Shown: piece by piece, positions 1 through 11,100 of the stretch
Layout of the letters: the number at the start of each line of letters is the position of its first letter
Position numbering within the stretch: position 1 is the stretch's first letter
From: Spirogloea muscicola
Taxonomy: Eukaryota; Streptophyta; Zygnematophyceae; Spirogloeales; Spirogloeaceae
NCBI GenBank assembly: GCA_009602725.1
Contig: WELB01000028.1
Location: 127,095 to 151,016 of the forward strand
DNA length: 23,922 nucleotides
Direction of reading: 5' to 3'
The notes under the pieces: generated by a model
Databases searched by the model: none
The model's input: the letters and a program-made list of their open reading frames with translations, nothing else
What the model was told of the DNA's origin: nothing
Translations under genes and position numbers: made by a program

Positions 1-463
<463 letters not shown>

Positions 464-3441
464 ATGGACATGCGGCGCATGCACACCTCGCCGAGGATAT
501 CCGGCGGCAAACGGGTGCAGGCTGCCAAGCGGCGGGCGCCCGACGACTCGGGCAACGCCGTGCGCAAGCTGCTGCGGCGCGAGATCTCGCGCGCGGGCAA
601 CTGCGCGTTCAACCACAGCAACGCGCAGGAGAAGTTCCGCAACGCCCACCTCCAGGTGGGGCTCGCCTCCGGCTTGCACCCCTCGCACTGCCGCCTTCCC
701 TCTAGCACAGCAACGCCCAGCAAGCCCTCTCGCTCTGTCACACAAACCCATGTCAAGCTCTTCACTCGACCACTCAGGCCCTCCATCACTCGATACACAC
801 TCCAAAGCTAGTTCAAGCTCTTTTGCTCTGCCCACGTAATCCCTTTCCTTCTGCCTGCAGCCCCACTTCTACTCTCCCACCTTCCTCGCCTTCTCGCTTT
901 ACCTCATTGTCTCGCACTCCTGTCCCGCTGTCCCAACCACACACCAAGATGCACAGCAACGCTTTCATGCCCGCCTCTGAAGGCAGCAGCTTCTAGTTCT
1001 TGCCCACACGGCTCTTGTCCTTCTGCACTTGGGCTCCCTGCCTGTGCTGCAGCAGGTGATATGCATCCATGCGGGTGCTTGTCGTTGTGCTCGGCTACTC
1101 AGGCCCTCCTTCACCAGATACACGTCTTGATGCCTCCACTGCTCAGTCCTATACTTGGCCTTGGTCCTGTGCCCTCACTGTCCCAGTCCCCTCTCGCCCC
1201 ACACCTTCCCTGCTTACTTTCTTCAACCCTCTTTCTCAAACCCCGTCCGCCCCATCACCATCTCCTCCCCTCCAGCCTTGCCCTCGGGCCCCGCCCTCCA
1301 TCACTTCCCTCCACCCACACCTCTTCTTGTCACAGGCTGACTCCGCATTTCCTCCTACCCCTTCTCCACGTGCCTTTCCTGCTGCAGGAGGAGTTTGACA
1401 CACATGACCCCAAGGCGCACCAGTTTGTGAAGCTGCCCTTCCTCAAGAAGCGGTCGCGCATTGTGGAGATCGTGGCGGCGCGCGACGTCATCTTTGCGCT
1501 CGCGCACTCCGGCGTCTGTGCTGCATTTAGCCGAGGTGCCAGGCCCGCCGCCGCAACTGGCCTGGCATTGCCATGCTGACCGCTTCCTTTCACATTGCCT
1601 GTCACCTTCCTTTGCTTTGCCCTCTGCCTTCAGCGCAAGGGCAGCTCTGTGGAGGTCCTCCTCCCTCCGCCCTACTCCTCAGTCCTCCTCCAGTGCCCAC
1701 GTTCTCTGAAAAACTCCAGCTGTCCCCCCTCTCCCCCTCACCTCTTATCCCACGCGCCCCTCGCTCTCCCTCCTTGTCAAGACCTAACCAGTCCTCCTTA
1801 CTTGATTGGTCACTGGCGCTGTTCGTGTCCAGAGACAAACAAGCGCATCTGCTTTCTGAACATCCACGCGGACGAGGTGATTCGGTCGCTTTTCCACAAC
1901 AAGAACAACGACTCACTCATCACTGTATCTGTGTACGAGAGTGACAACTTTTCGTCACTCAAGTGCCGGACAACGCCGATCGAGTACATTCGGCGCGGCC
2001 AGCCTGACGCCGGCTTCCCGCTGTTTGAGTCTGAGTCGCTGCGCTGGCCGGGCTTCGTTGAGTTCGATGACGTCAACGGCAAGGTTCTCACCTACTCCGC
2101 TGCCGAACGCATCTACAAGGTCTTTGACCTCAAGAACTACAACCTCCTCTACTCGGTCGCCAACAAAAATGTCCAGGAAATCAAGATAAGGTGAGGGGTC
2201 GCTGCCGCTCGTTTGTTGGCTTTTCATCTGGCTCGCCTTGCCGTAGTGAGAGTCTGGGAGAGGGGATGGGTCCATCACTAGCCCTGACTTGCAAACATGG
2301 CCAATTACTTGTGTTGATTGCTTACGCCACCAAGCTCTTGCTGGCGTGTGATGGTACATTCTGCAGCCCGGGCATCATGCTGCTCATCTTCAACCGGCAG
2401 CCGAGCCACGTGACGCTGACGATCCTGTCCATTGAGGACGGGACGGTGCTCAAGCGCTTCAACCACCTGCTGCACCGCAACAAGAAGGTGGACTTCATTG
2501 AGCAGTTCAACGAGAAGCTGCTTGTGAAGCAGGAAAACGAGAACCTCCAGATCCTCGATGTGAGTCAACTCGGCTGGTGCCTGGCCGCTGCCACTGTCGT
2601 ATGTTGTTCCCATGTCACCGTGATTGAGCTTCAAGGACCTGGACTGAAGTAAGGACAGTCGGGCTACTTGCGCAGGTGCGGAACCTGCACCTGACGGAGG
2701 TGAGCGCGACCGAGTTCATGACACCGTCGGCTTTCATATTCCTGTACGAGAACCAGCTCTTCTTGACGTTCCGTAACCGCACGGTGGCCGTCTGGAACTT
2801 CCGTGGTGAGCTCGTCACGCAGTTCGAGGACCACCTGCTTTGGTACCCCGACTGTAATACCAACAACATCTACATCACGTCCGAACAGGACCTGATCTTC
2901 TCTTACTGCAAGGCCTCCCCCCTTGCCTTTCCTGATGCTGCTGGCTGCGGTGAGCCCGCCATCTTCAGCTGCCGTCATGCTGCCGGCTCTAGTAATGTGC
3001 TGCTCTCTGCTGCTGTCAGTACAGTTTACTTGTGCACTTGGGCATTGCCGTTACTGCTCACCTGGCGAAGCGCTTGAGGTTCCAAGACTCAACTGCTGAG
3101 GGTTGCATGTATAGCTAGACTTCGGATTATGTAGAAGCTGAAGGCAGAAGACCCAGAGGAGCCGTTCTGTGGAGACTGATATGTGCATTGGTACTGGCGC
3201 ACTGTTTGCTTGGCCAGGTTCGATCAACATAAGCAATATACTTACAGGTCGTTGCATGGCAAAGATTCGGGCGGACAACAAGAGCGTGCGTATCGCGCCG
3301 CGGGCGTCAGCAAACTCATCAGTCATCCGCTCAAGCGTCGCCGAGGCGCTCGAAGACGTGACAGCCCTCTTCTACGACGAGGAGCGCAATGAGATTTATA
3401 CAGGCAACCGCAACGGACTTGTGCATGTCTGGTCCAACTGA
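464..3441 (+). CDS. Conserved plant/algal WD40-like (transducin-family) protein of unknown function
   Basis: Exons are 464-655, 1388-1535, 1833-2190, 2367-2559, 2676-2949 and 3218-3441, giving 462 residues. Every junction is GT-AG and every phase matches. The first in-frame ATG, at 464, has a G at +4; GTG at 431 lies in the same frame but is not a eukaryotic start. Residues 1-64 form a basic, Arg-rich N-terminus. The rest reads as beta-propeller strands, with landmarks KLPFLKKRSRIVEIVAARDV, NHLLHRNKKVDFIEQFNEKL and the C-terminal GNRNGLVHVWSN, whose terminal VWSN resembles a last WD40 blade. From memory, close relatives occur throughout land plants, are annotated only as transducin/WD40-like, and have no established role. 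The least certain boundary is the exon 5 donor at 2949. It adds about a dozen residues (ASPLAFPDAAGC) after the conserved SYCK, and the region before the conserved VAEALED also diverges. Confidence 0.88.
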
Positions 3442-4105
3442 GGCGGCGCTGCCGCCCCTCCTGGCTCGCTGCGCTGCCCTGTGCCGCCGCTGACTGAGCA
3501 GACTCGCCGCTGCCAGTTGAGAAGCCATCGCCAGGCCCTCAAGCAGGTCGGCGAGTGGCAGCAAGTGAGTTCGTCAGGCGGTTGTGGGCTGGCGCTGCTT
3601 GTCTGTCTGAGCTGCGGGGAAGCTGGTCGCTCCAAGCAGCAGCCATGTTGCACCGTGCGGCGCACATGTCAACCCGAGCTGAGACGTGAGGCCCAGTGAC
3701 AAAGACTGCCAAAGCGAGCATGATGGATGCCAGAAGCTGGCATTGCTCCAAGAGCCTGCGAGCAAGTGCCAAAGCCCAAGCCTGCTTGACTGTCAGACGT
3801 GCAACATCCCCCTCTGCCTAAGCGCTGGCCTGCGCAGCTCCTACCAAGCAGTGAGACTGCTCTAGAAGGGGAGCACCGAGAGTGCAGACGCCAGGGCATT
3901 GCTTAGGCCTAGTAGTTCTGCCTTGCATTATGCAGGCCTTTAGTCCATGGAATGATGCTCAGGACAAAAGGATTAGGCAAGAGTGGAGCTCAAGCTTCTT
4001 TAACTCCAGAGTTGCGGCGGGGTCCAAGGCCTTGCACCCTGATCCATGGCCCAGTCAGCAGCTCCCTGTCTTGACTGAGTCTGGCTGGACATGACTTGAA
4101 TTTCG

Positions 4106-4143
4106 GTGTCAATCAAGTCAGACCGTGTCAATCAAGTCAGACC
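4106..4143. repeat. Perfect 19-base tandem duplication
   Basis: GTGTCAATCAAGTCAGACC occurs twice head to tail with no mismatch (4106-4124 and 4125-4143). It lies in the non-coding spacer. The small size and perfect identity suggest a recent slippage duplication. Confidence 0.9.
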
Positions 4144-4200
4144 ACTCAAGAGAAGTGTATGATCACTGTGGCGGCTGTGGCTCTGGTCGACTGAAGACGA

Positions 4201-4451
4201 AGCTCTTCCGTATGAGGCAATGGCTGTGAAAGGCCAGCCCAAGAGGGATGGTCAAAGTCCAGGTTCTCCCGGAAGAAAGTGGCTCTTTCAGAGGGGGCGA
4301 GGGCTGTGAACAGCCAGCCCGAAAGCAAGTGACGAGGTCCGAAGGTGCCGAAAGCGAAGATCTAAGGTCGAGGCAAGGCCGACTGATCGCAACAGTGAGA
4401 AGAACAGACTCTTCCAGGAGAGGTGATGGCTGCGACTGGCCAGCCCAAAAA
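4201..4451. repeat. Three degenerate copies of a ~45-base element with a GGCTG...CAGCC inverted core
   Basis: Related segments lie at about 4201-4245, 4281-4325 and 4407-4451. Each has a CTCTT(C/T)C-like start and an inverted core of the form GGCTG(N)nCAGCC, followed by a C- and A-rich end. The spacing is 80 and 126 bases. They may be remnants of a minisatellite or of a small mobile or structured element; no coding function is visible. Confidence 0.55.
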
Positions 4452-5182
4452 GAACACCGAACGAACTACGCAAGCGGCCAGCGTTATAGCACGCAGCTGC
4501 AGTGCAAAGCTGCAGCAAACCAGCTGGGTGCGAGTGCGCTCTACTCATTCTCAGAATACAAGTCTGACGTTAGTCCTGGTAACGGGGCAATGAGCTGGCT
4601 AAGCTAAGGTGGTCACTAGTACGCACGAGCGAGCACACACACGTCCAACGAGCTGAGCTGAGGAGCCAGAGCACCACGCTCTTCCTCCCCTCAGCTCATC
4701 TGACTTCCTACTGCTGACACGGGGTTACTAAGAGCGCCCTGGCTGCCCAGCCTGTGGCTCCGTCATGAACACCCGTATGCATCTGGCTGGCTTTCACAGC
4801 CGCTCTTTTAATATCAGCAGCCGCTTTCAGCTCTTCACCACGCAAGCCCATCAGCCGGGCCCAGTGCGCGCCCAGCGCGCTGGCGTGCCGCGAGTGCCTG
4901 GGAGCACAGAGCGCGCAGGTCGGCCGCCACGCCACAGTGGCTTGCTGTGCATTCTGACACAGCCAGGCTGGAGCCGCCTGCGCCACTCGCGGCTGCACTT
5001 CGGAAGCGCAACAAGTGGCTCCGGCTTCGTAGGCTGGTGCAGCAGACCTCACCACATCGCAGCACTCCCCGGGCGGCCTTGACGGCGTGGGCGTGGGAGT
5101 GGCTGCCGAGGCCCGCGGAGAAGCCAGGACTCGGGACGGCGGTCCTTGCGGCAGGGCCTGAGCAGCCGGACCTGACAGCACC

Positions 5183-7412
5183 ATGATCAAGCGGCGCAAC
5201 TACCGCTTGCTGCACGGCTCTGGCGGCGGCGGCGACGGCGGCAGCGCCTCCGGCAGCTCCAGCTCGAGCTCCGACTCCAGCTCCGGCGTTGAGCCCGGCG
5301 GCGACGAGCCCTGGCCAGGCGAGCACGCCACTGACTGTGCCGGCGCCGAGGTCTTGCTGCGGTGGGGCAGCCGGTTGCGCCCATGTCTTGCAGCTCCATG
5401 GCCGCCTGCGCTTTCCGCCGACCCATCAGAGCCCGCTCGGTTCTGGGCCTGACTGTGGTGGGCCGTACGCAGCTTCGGAGCACGAGAGCGACGTGGAGTC
5501 ACCAGATGCAGATCACGCGAGCGCTCACACAGGTATGTCATGGCGCTTGGCTGCCCGCTTCCTTCACAATCAAGAAAGGACCGAAAGTCCTTCCTTGTGA
5601 GCAACCAGGAGCAGTATCTGTGTAAACCCAAGTGGCTTGCGAATTCGCTGCACTCCCAGTGGTGCCAGCAACCCTCTGTGACTGGCTCTGGTGGGGTCCG
5701 GGGGACAGTCTCACATGCTTCAGGTGGGCCCAATTCTCGCGGAAGTGTTGAGTCACTCACTTAAGTTGTGTCTCACCTTTGCGCAGGGGAGCCAAGGTCC
5801 GATGAGGGGGGTCACAGGGAAGCCAGGGTTAGGAGAGGCAGAAGCGTCCGAGTTGATGAGAAGTCAGCCAGCGATGTCATCAACGAGAATGGGACAGACG
5901 CAGCCGAGGAAGGCAACGAGGACGAAGACGCAGAAGAGAGCGAGGGCGCTGCACGGTCGCCGGAGGAGGAGGAGGAGGAGGAGGAGGAGGAGGAGGTGGA
6001 GGAAGAGCAGAGGCTGCTGCGCGCACCGCCCACTGCGCTCAAGCGGCAGTGGGCGGAGGCTGTCCTGGAGGACGAGGAGGAGGGCAGCGATGTCTGCAGA
6101 AGTGACACGGAGCTCGAGGCGGAGATGGAGGAAGGTGGCCTTGTGCTCTGTGTCGGGCCGGCCGGCCGCGTCCTCAAGTGCCGCATCTGCCCCCAGGCCG
6201 TCTGCCTCTCTGAGAAGTCCATGGCAGCCCACCTGGCGTCCAAGGTGCCACACAGCTTTCACTCTTGAAAGCGTCACATCCTTTGTTCCAAAACCTCAAC
6301 CCCCTAGGCTACCACTCATTCTTAAGTGCTCATTGTCATCTCAAAGCTCTGCACTGTATATTCCATCACAGACTGCGAGTAGATGGATGCTAGCAAACTC
6401 TGTTTGCGATCTCATTCTAGGATTTGTGAGACTGTCGTACCTGCGTCTGTCGTTACTACGGGCTGGCATTTAGCATTCTTGTCTTCTCCTCCTTGCGTCA
6501 GCTTGTTGAAGTCAATTTGCATAAACCCAGACATTGTACCCTGGCGTGCGGGGACACAGGGCCACGCTCGATCACTGAAGAAATCCAAAGAAGGGCGGCT
6601 AGCGGTAATGCTCAACAGCGAAGGCGAGGAGGAGGAGGCCACCGAGACGCACGCCGAGCGCCTCCAGCGACTGTCACAGGCTGCAGCACCAGTGAGCATT
6701 GCTTCCTGCAGGCAGTGAGAAAATCGGGAGCTTGTTGAAATACCAGCTATGATGGACAAAGGCAGAGGTCCTCACTACTTTGAGAAGTAATGAAGGAGAC
6801 ACTCATCACATTGGTCTTCTGAAAGTGGCAAACAGAGGTGTTTTTAAGTGGCGGGTCTCATGGCAGTAAGCCGGAAAAGCAGCTGCACCACATCAAGGAA
6901 GAACCGCACAAGAAGCTCACATCCACCGCACTTGCTTTATGTCATTGTCAGATGCAAGTGCACAGTGACCGGAAGAGCCGAGGGCGGCAGCGGCAGCGCA
7001 AGCGAGCCAAGCTGAAGGTTGGTGACCGACATCCCTGGTGGCGGGTGGCAAGCATTGGCTGCATGCAAGTGCATGCACCTTGATAGATGTCTCAAGTTTC
7101 TGTCTGCCATTTGAGATGGCATGGTTGCTCCCGCTAAGTGTGCTCATCTGCAATGAAATGGTCTGCTCTCGCCTTGCAATGAGGAGCTCTGCCGAGCTTG
7201 TTGGATTTCAGGAAATGGCTGCCAAGGAGGGCACAACTTCTACGGAAGCAACTGCCACAGTACAGAGTACGCCACCGAGGAACGATGCTGCATCGGCACG
7301 CCCAAGTGCTACCCGAGCTGCCGCTATAGCCGGTGCCGTTGCTTCTGTTATGTTACCAATTAAGCCCGCCACAAAGAAGCAGGGCAGAAAGTTGAGGAAA
7401 AGAACAGAATGA
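5183..7412 (+). CDS. Single U1/C2H2-type zinc-finger protein with acidic and basic tracts
   Basis: Proposed exons are 5183-5350, 5430-5532, 5787-6244, 6560-6691, 6952-7017 and 7212-7412 (375 residues, all phases consistent). The ATG at 5183 opens MIKRRNYRLLHG followed by a Gly/Ser-rich tract. From memory, a MIKRR-type start followed by Ser repeats also occurs in an uncharacterised plant zinc-finger family. Residues ~150-165 are poly-Glu, encoded by a GAG-type repeat. One zinc finger has C222, C225, H239 and H245 (C-x2-C-x13-H-x5-H), completed across the 6244/6560 junction. The C-terminus is strongly basic (RGRQRQRKRAK, then KKQGRKLRKR at the end), suggesting a nuclear or nucleolar RNA- or DNA-associated role, which is inference. 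Exon 2 is the least certain: an acceptor at 5393 keeps the same frame but implies a 43-base intron, so I prefer 5429. The exon at 6952-7017 could start further upstream. Confidence 0.75.
5962..5996 (+). repeat. GGA/GAG trinucleotide repeat encoding poly-Glu
   Basis: A pure GGA/GAG run lies inside exon 3 of the zinc-finger gene and encodes a continuous glutamate stretch within a longer acidic region. Trinucleotide repeats of this kind expand and contract without changing frame, so length polymorphism between strains is likely. Confidence 0.9.
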
Positions 7413-8101
7413 AATGGACGAGCTCATCCTTTAGGCATCATCCATGCGTGGAAAAGTTAGGCAAGCGACTGGGTTGTCGCTGAGCAGCCTGGCTTCAGCA
7501 TTGGCCATGGCAAGGCTTGGCCTTCTGCCTACTAATGTCACCTTGCATGATCCAAAGAGATATACTAAGCCGTGCATTCTTGGACATCCTTCTCGGGCTG
7601 GTCACTCAGCCACCGCTCCTGGTGGAGGAGCCCCTTCTCTCCTCCATCCAAGAAGTCGTAAGGTACACAAAGGACTCGCATGTTGGTGCAGGTCCAACAT
7701 GGGGGCAGGGTGCACAGGCGGCTCTGAGCTTTTTGAAACGCACATCTCCCTATGTAATTTACCTGTACATATGTTCGATCACATTCAGTCTGCATGATAT
7801 CATGTCTGGGTGAGCCAGGCACCATGCACACACTCTGCTCCTTGGAGCACCTTCTAGGTATGACATGGTCTCAGAGACCTCTGCATACTGTATCTCAAGA
7901 AGGTGCTCATTGCACAGCATCAAAGTAAAGAGATGGACCAAGCAAAAGCTCGCTCACAACAAGCTGACTACTACAATGTATGTCCACTGCGTAGGCAGAA
8001 CCTGCGCTTCTTCTTGACTATCGGAACTTGCTCACATTGAGGACTGCTGCCAAGAGCTTGTAGGTGACTCGGCGAGCTTGACAAGGGGCAGCCCATGCCT
8101 C
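7413..8101. other. Spacer between two convergent genes
   Basis: This 689-base stretch should hold the 3' ends of the zinc-finger gene (plus) and the CAP-G gene (minus). A TGTAA, the canonical green-algal polyadenylation signal, lies at 7753-7757, about 340 bases after the zinc-finger stop. The stretch also contains a coding-like open frame at 7517-7813 that I cannot assign and an imperfect 64-base hairpin at 7845-7908. Confidence 0.5.
7845..7908. repeat. Imperfect 64-base hairpin in the convergent spacer
   Basis: The outer arms GAGCACCTTCT (7845-7855) and AGAAGGTGCTC (7898-7908) are perfect 11-base inverted copies. Inside them, GTATG (7858-7862) pairs with CATAC (7884-7888), and GGTCT (7867-7871) pairs with AGACC (7875-7879) around a 3-base loop. 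The whole would fold as a long stem with small internal bulges. The location between two convergent genes is seen directly; any role is unknown. Confidence 0.75.
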
Positions 8102-11100
8102 TCAGCTTGCAGAAGAAGCTGCACTCTGCTCTTCACTGAGCCGCAGGTTCTCCATCAAAGCTGGCCTAATGTGAGTCTTGCCCCCCCCCTTGGTGGAGCA
8201 CCTCTTGGCAGCCACCATCATCAGCTGCGGTGGTTGACCACGTGACTGGACGTTCTTCACGTTCTCAATGTCACGCTCAGAATCTGTCATATCATTGACT
8301 GCCGCAGCACGGTGCCGTCTCGCATGTTGTATTCTCTGGCCAACTGCAAAGCCCACATCTGAGCTGTCTTCCGGTGCAACTTGATCTTCGCTCGAATCAT
8401 TAACAACAGCCTCAAGCGTACTCTGCGGCTCCAAGTCTCCAGCCAGCGAGAGCTCCTCAACTGCAGAGCCTGTGGAGGATGTCGACAGCCGGGCAAGTGC
8501 TTGGGCTTTGCTCTGCCGGCGAGGCTGTTGCCGCCTCGCCTTTGGCGCCTCGTCGCAACGGGCAGCTCGCGGCCCTGGATAGACTGGCAAATGCAGACAG
8601 TGAGCCTGCGGTCTTGAATGCATACACTGCAACAAACGCAAGTCACAAAAGATAGGAAGAACTAGAGGAGTGGACATAACAGATGTTACCTCTCTGTCAA
8701 GATTGCAGCTTGCTTGCAATGTCTAGAAATTTGCACATGTGAAGTTTACATCTGCAATCAGAGTAACAACAGCTGTCAATCACACCTGAGCGAGACATGC
8801 GGTGCTGCACTTCTGAGGACTGCTGAGGCTGCCTAAACTCCTCCAGAGTGCCACCGTCTTCCACCTCAACACCGTCGCCCTCCCGAGATGATGGAGCCGC
8901 AGCCAGACCTGACAGGAGCAGGATGCTTCCAAATCTTAGTGACCAACAAATGTGGGCCACCGCAGCACGGCGAGCCGGCTGCCAGCGCCGGTATGCGGGG
9001 ATGCAAGGACACAGACCATCCAGCAGAGCTTGGAGGTCATCGTTGGAGATGGGCGCCGCAGGTGCGCCGCTGCTGTCGAGCGACAGCTGCTCCAGCCTGG
9101 CCACCATGTCCTGCAGCTCCATGATCGCGGCACCATCGCCGGCAACCTCCTCTGCCATTCTGTCGCAACCAAGTTTGCAGCTCCATCAAACGACAAAAGT
9201 ATGACTCGATTGTAGTCAGTGGCCTGCAGTCGGGTGCCCGAAAAGCGTCCAGTATTACTGCGCACCTGGGAGCAAGGGCGAGGAGGACAGCTATCGGCTC
9301 CCGCTGCGATGGCCGGAGCGTCAGTGCCGATAAGCACTTCATAAGCAGTGCCGAGAGTGCGCGGCGGTCGGGCCGAGGGCGGCCGCGCACAACTTCTGCC
9401 GCCAGCTGGAGGGCAAGCGCCTCGTGGCCCCTGTCTGTGTCGTCCTCCTCCATGACAGGCGCCGGTGCGGCTGGGAGGCCCCTGTCGCCGGCCACCATCG
9501 GGTCACCTGCACTGTCAACGGCCTGCTGTGCTGCCAGCAGCGGCCGCTGCAGCAGGGCGACCATGAGCCGTGCGAGCTGCGCCGCCTGCCTGCGCACAGC
9601 GAGCAGCCGACGTCGGTGTCAGCTGCTGGCAAGGGCGGCCTTCGTGCCAAATTGGTGTTGCACATGAAGGCATCAATTTCATCACTTGATTGATAGTCAA
9701 GTATTTATGTAAGCATGTAAGACTGGTCTTAGTCATACTTGCAATGGCAGATTCTGGTTCTTAATTGGTGTAGTCACAGCGATACTCACTTGCGCTTGGC
9801 ACTCGCCACACGGGAGCCGTCGGTGAGCTGCGGCCAGCTCCGCAGGACCACCTCGAGGAAGACGGCGGCGATGGCCCCCTGCGCTCACGGCGGCACGCAC
9901 AGCGCCGGATTAGTAGGCCTGCTTTGGCGAAGGGGATTCTTGCTGTCGTCTGCTGGCGTAGATGTCCGAGCTCTGCGATGGAGGAGACGATAAGGGGAAC
10001 GGAAGATGGAGGGTCTGCAGGGCGAGGCGATGTCTTGCCTGGTTTGCAGCGGAGAGGACAGCGTAGTTCTCGAAAAAGATGTAGAGGCACTGCCGCAGCC
10101 GGGGCTTGCGGTCGCCGTCAAGGCCGCTGTACAGCGCCAGGAGCCGAGCCAGCGGCGTCGCCGTCTCGCTCGGCATCGGCGGGGCGTCCGGCGGCGGTCG
10201 GCAGAGCAGGAGCTTCGCCAGGCCCTCGGCAGCGAGGCCGTGGATGCCCTCCACGGCGCCCCCTCCTCTCTCCTCGTCCGGTCCATCGGCCTCCTCCCCT
10301 GCATGCCCTCCCTCCTCACCTCCCTCCTCACGTTCCTGGTCCTCATCTAGGAGAGCCACCAGGAGGGCCGAAAGCCGGAGGCCGGCTGTGCCACCACCGC
10401 CGCCGTCCTTTCCATCGAGGCCATCAGCACCGTGGCACAGCGTCAGGTCCACGAGGGCCTTGACCGCAGTGTGCCTCTCGCATGGTTTGGCGCTTGCGTC
10501 TGCTGCTACTCTCTCCAGCACCGGCAGCGCCAGCTGGGCGGCGCCCGCGTCCATGTGCCCGAGCAGCGCCAAGCAGCGTAGGCCCGCCGTGCGGACGTGG
10601 GCATCGCCGTGACCAGCCTGTGGCAGAAGCACAACAGCGAGCGTCACAACTGCTGGCTTGGCGGGACTCGCCACTCGGCAGACGAGCTGGCGGTGGTGAG
10701 AGGTGGCGGTGACTCTCACCGCCGGCAGGAGCAGGTGGTCGAGCAGGGCGGCGGGGCTGGCGCCGGCGGTCGCTAGCTGGCGCGGCCCGGTGGCGCTGGA
10801 AAGCAGCACCTCGGCAGCACCGAGGGCACGGCACCAGTCCGTGGCTCCCTGGGGAGCATCGGCGCCCGGCGGCAAGCCGCGGAGCTCGCCGAGCGGCGCC
10901 ACGACGGCGGCTGCCCACTCCGTGCCCTCGCCGTGCACGCGGCGCGAGAACCTGTCCACTGCGTCGCGCCACTGCAGGCGAGCGAGGCGACCGCAGCCAC
11001 ACATCATGCGACCGATCAGGCGAAGTCATGCCGGCAGCTCGAAGCGGCAGGGTGCGGCAGTGGACCTGCTTGTCAGCCAAGAGGAAGGGCCGGTCCGGCG

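Larger units (their letters stand above)
3442..5182. other. Intergenic spacer: 3' flank of the WD40-like gene and 5' flank of the zinc-finger gene
   Basis: I see no convincing coding exon in this 1.7 kb. ORFs here are short or are G+C-rich open frames without family features. The stretch includes a perfect 19-base tandem duplication (4106-4143) and three degenerate copies of a ~45-base element (4201-4451). From about 4850 to 5182 the G+C content rises, consistent with the promoter and leader of the next gene. No UGUAA polyadenylation signal, common in green algae, was noticed just after the stop at 3441. Confidence 0.6.

Noticed and set aside
4708-5199. 163-codon minus-strand frame upstream of the zinc-finger gene
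   Set aside because: The composition is Ala/Pro/Arg-rich with no motif, it overlaps the promoter and start of the next gene, and no splice-linked neighbours are seen.
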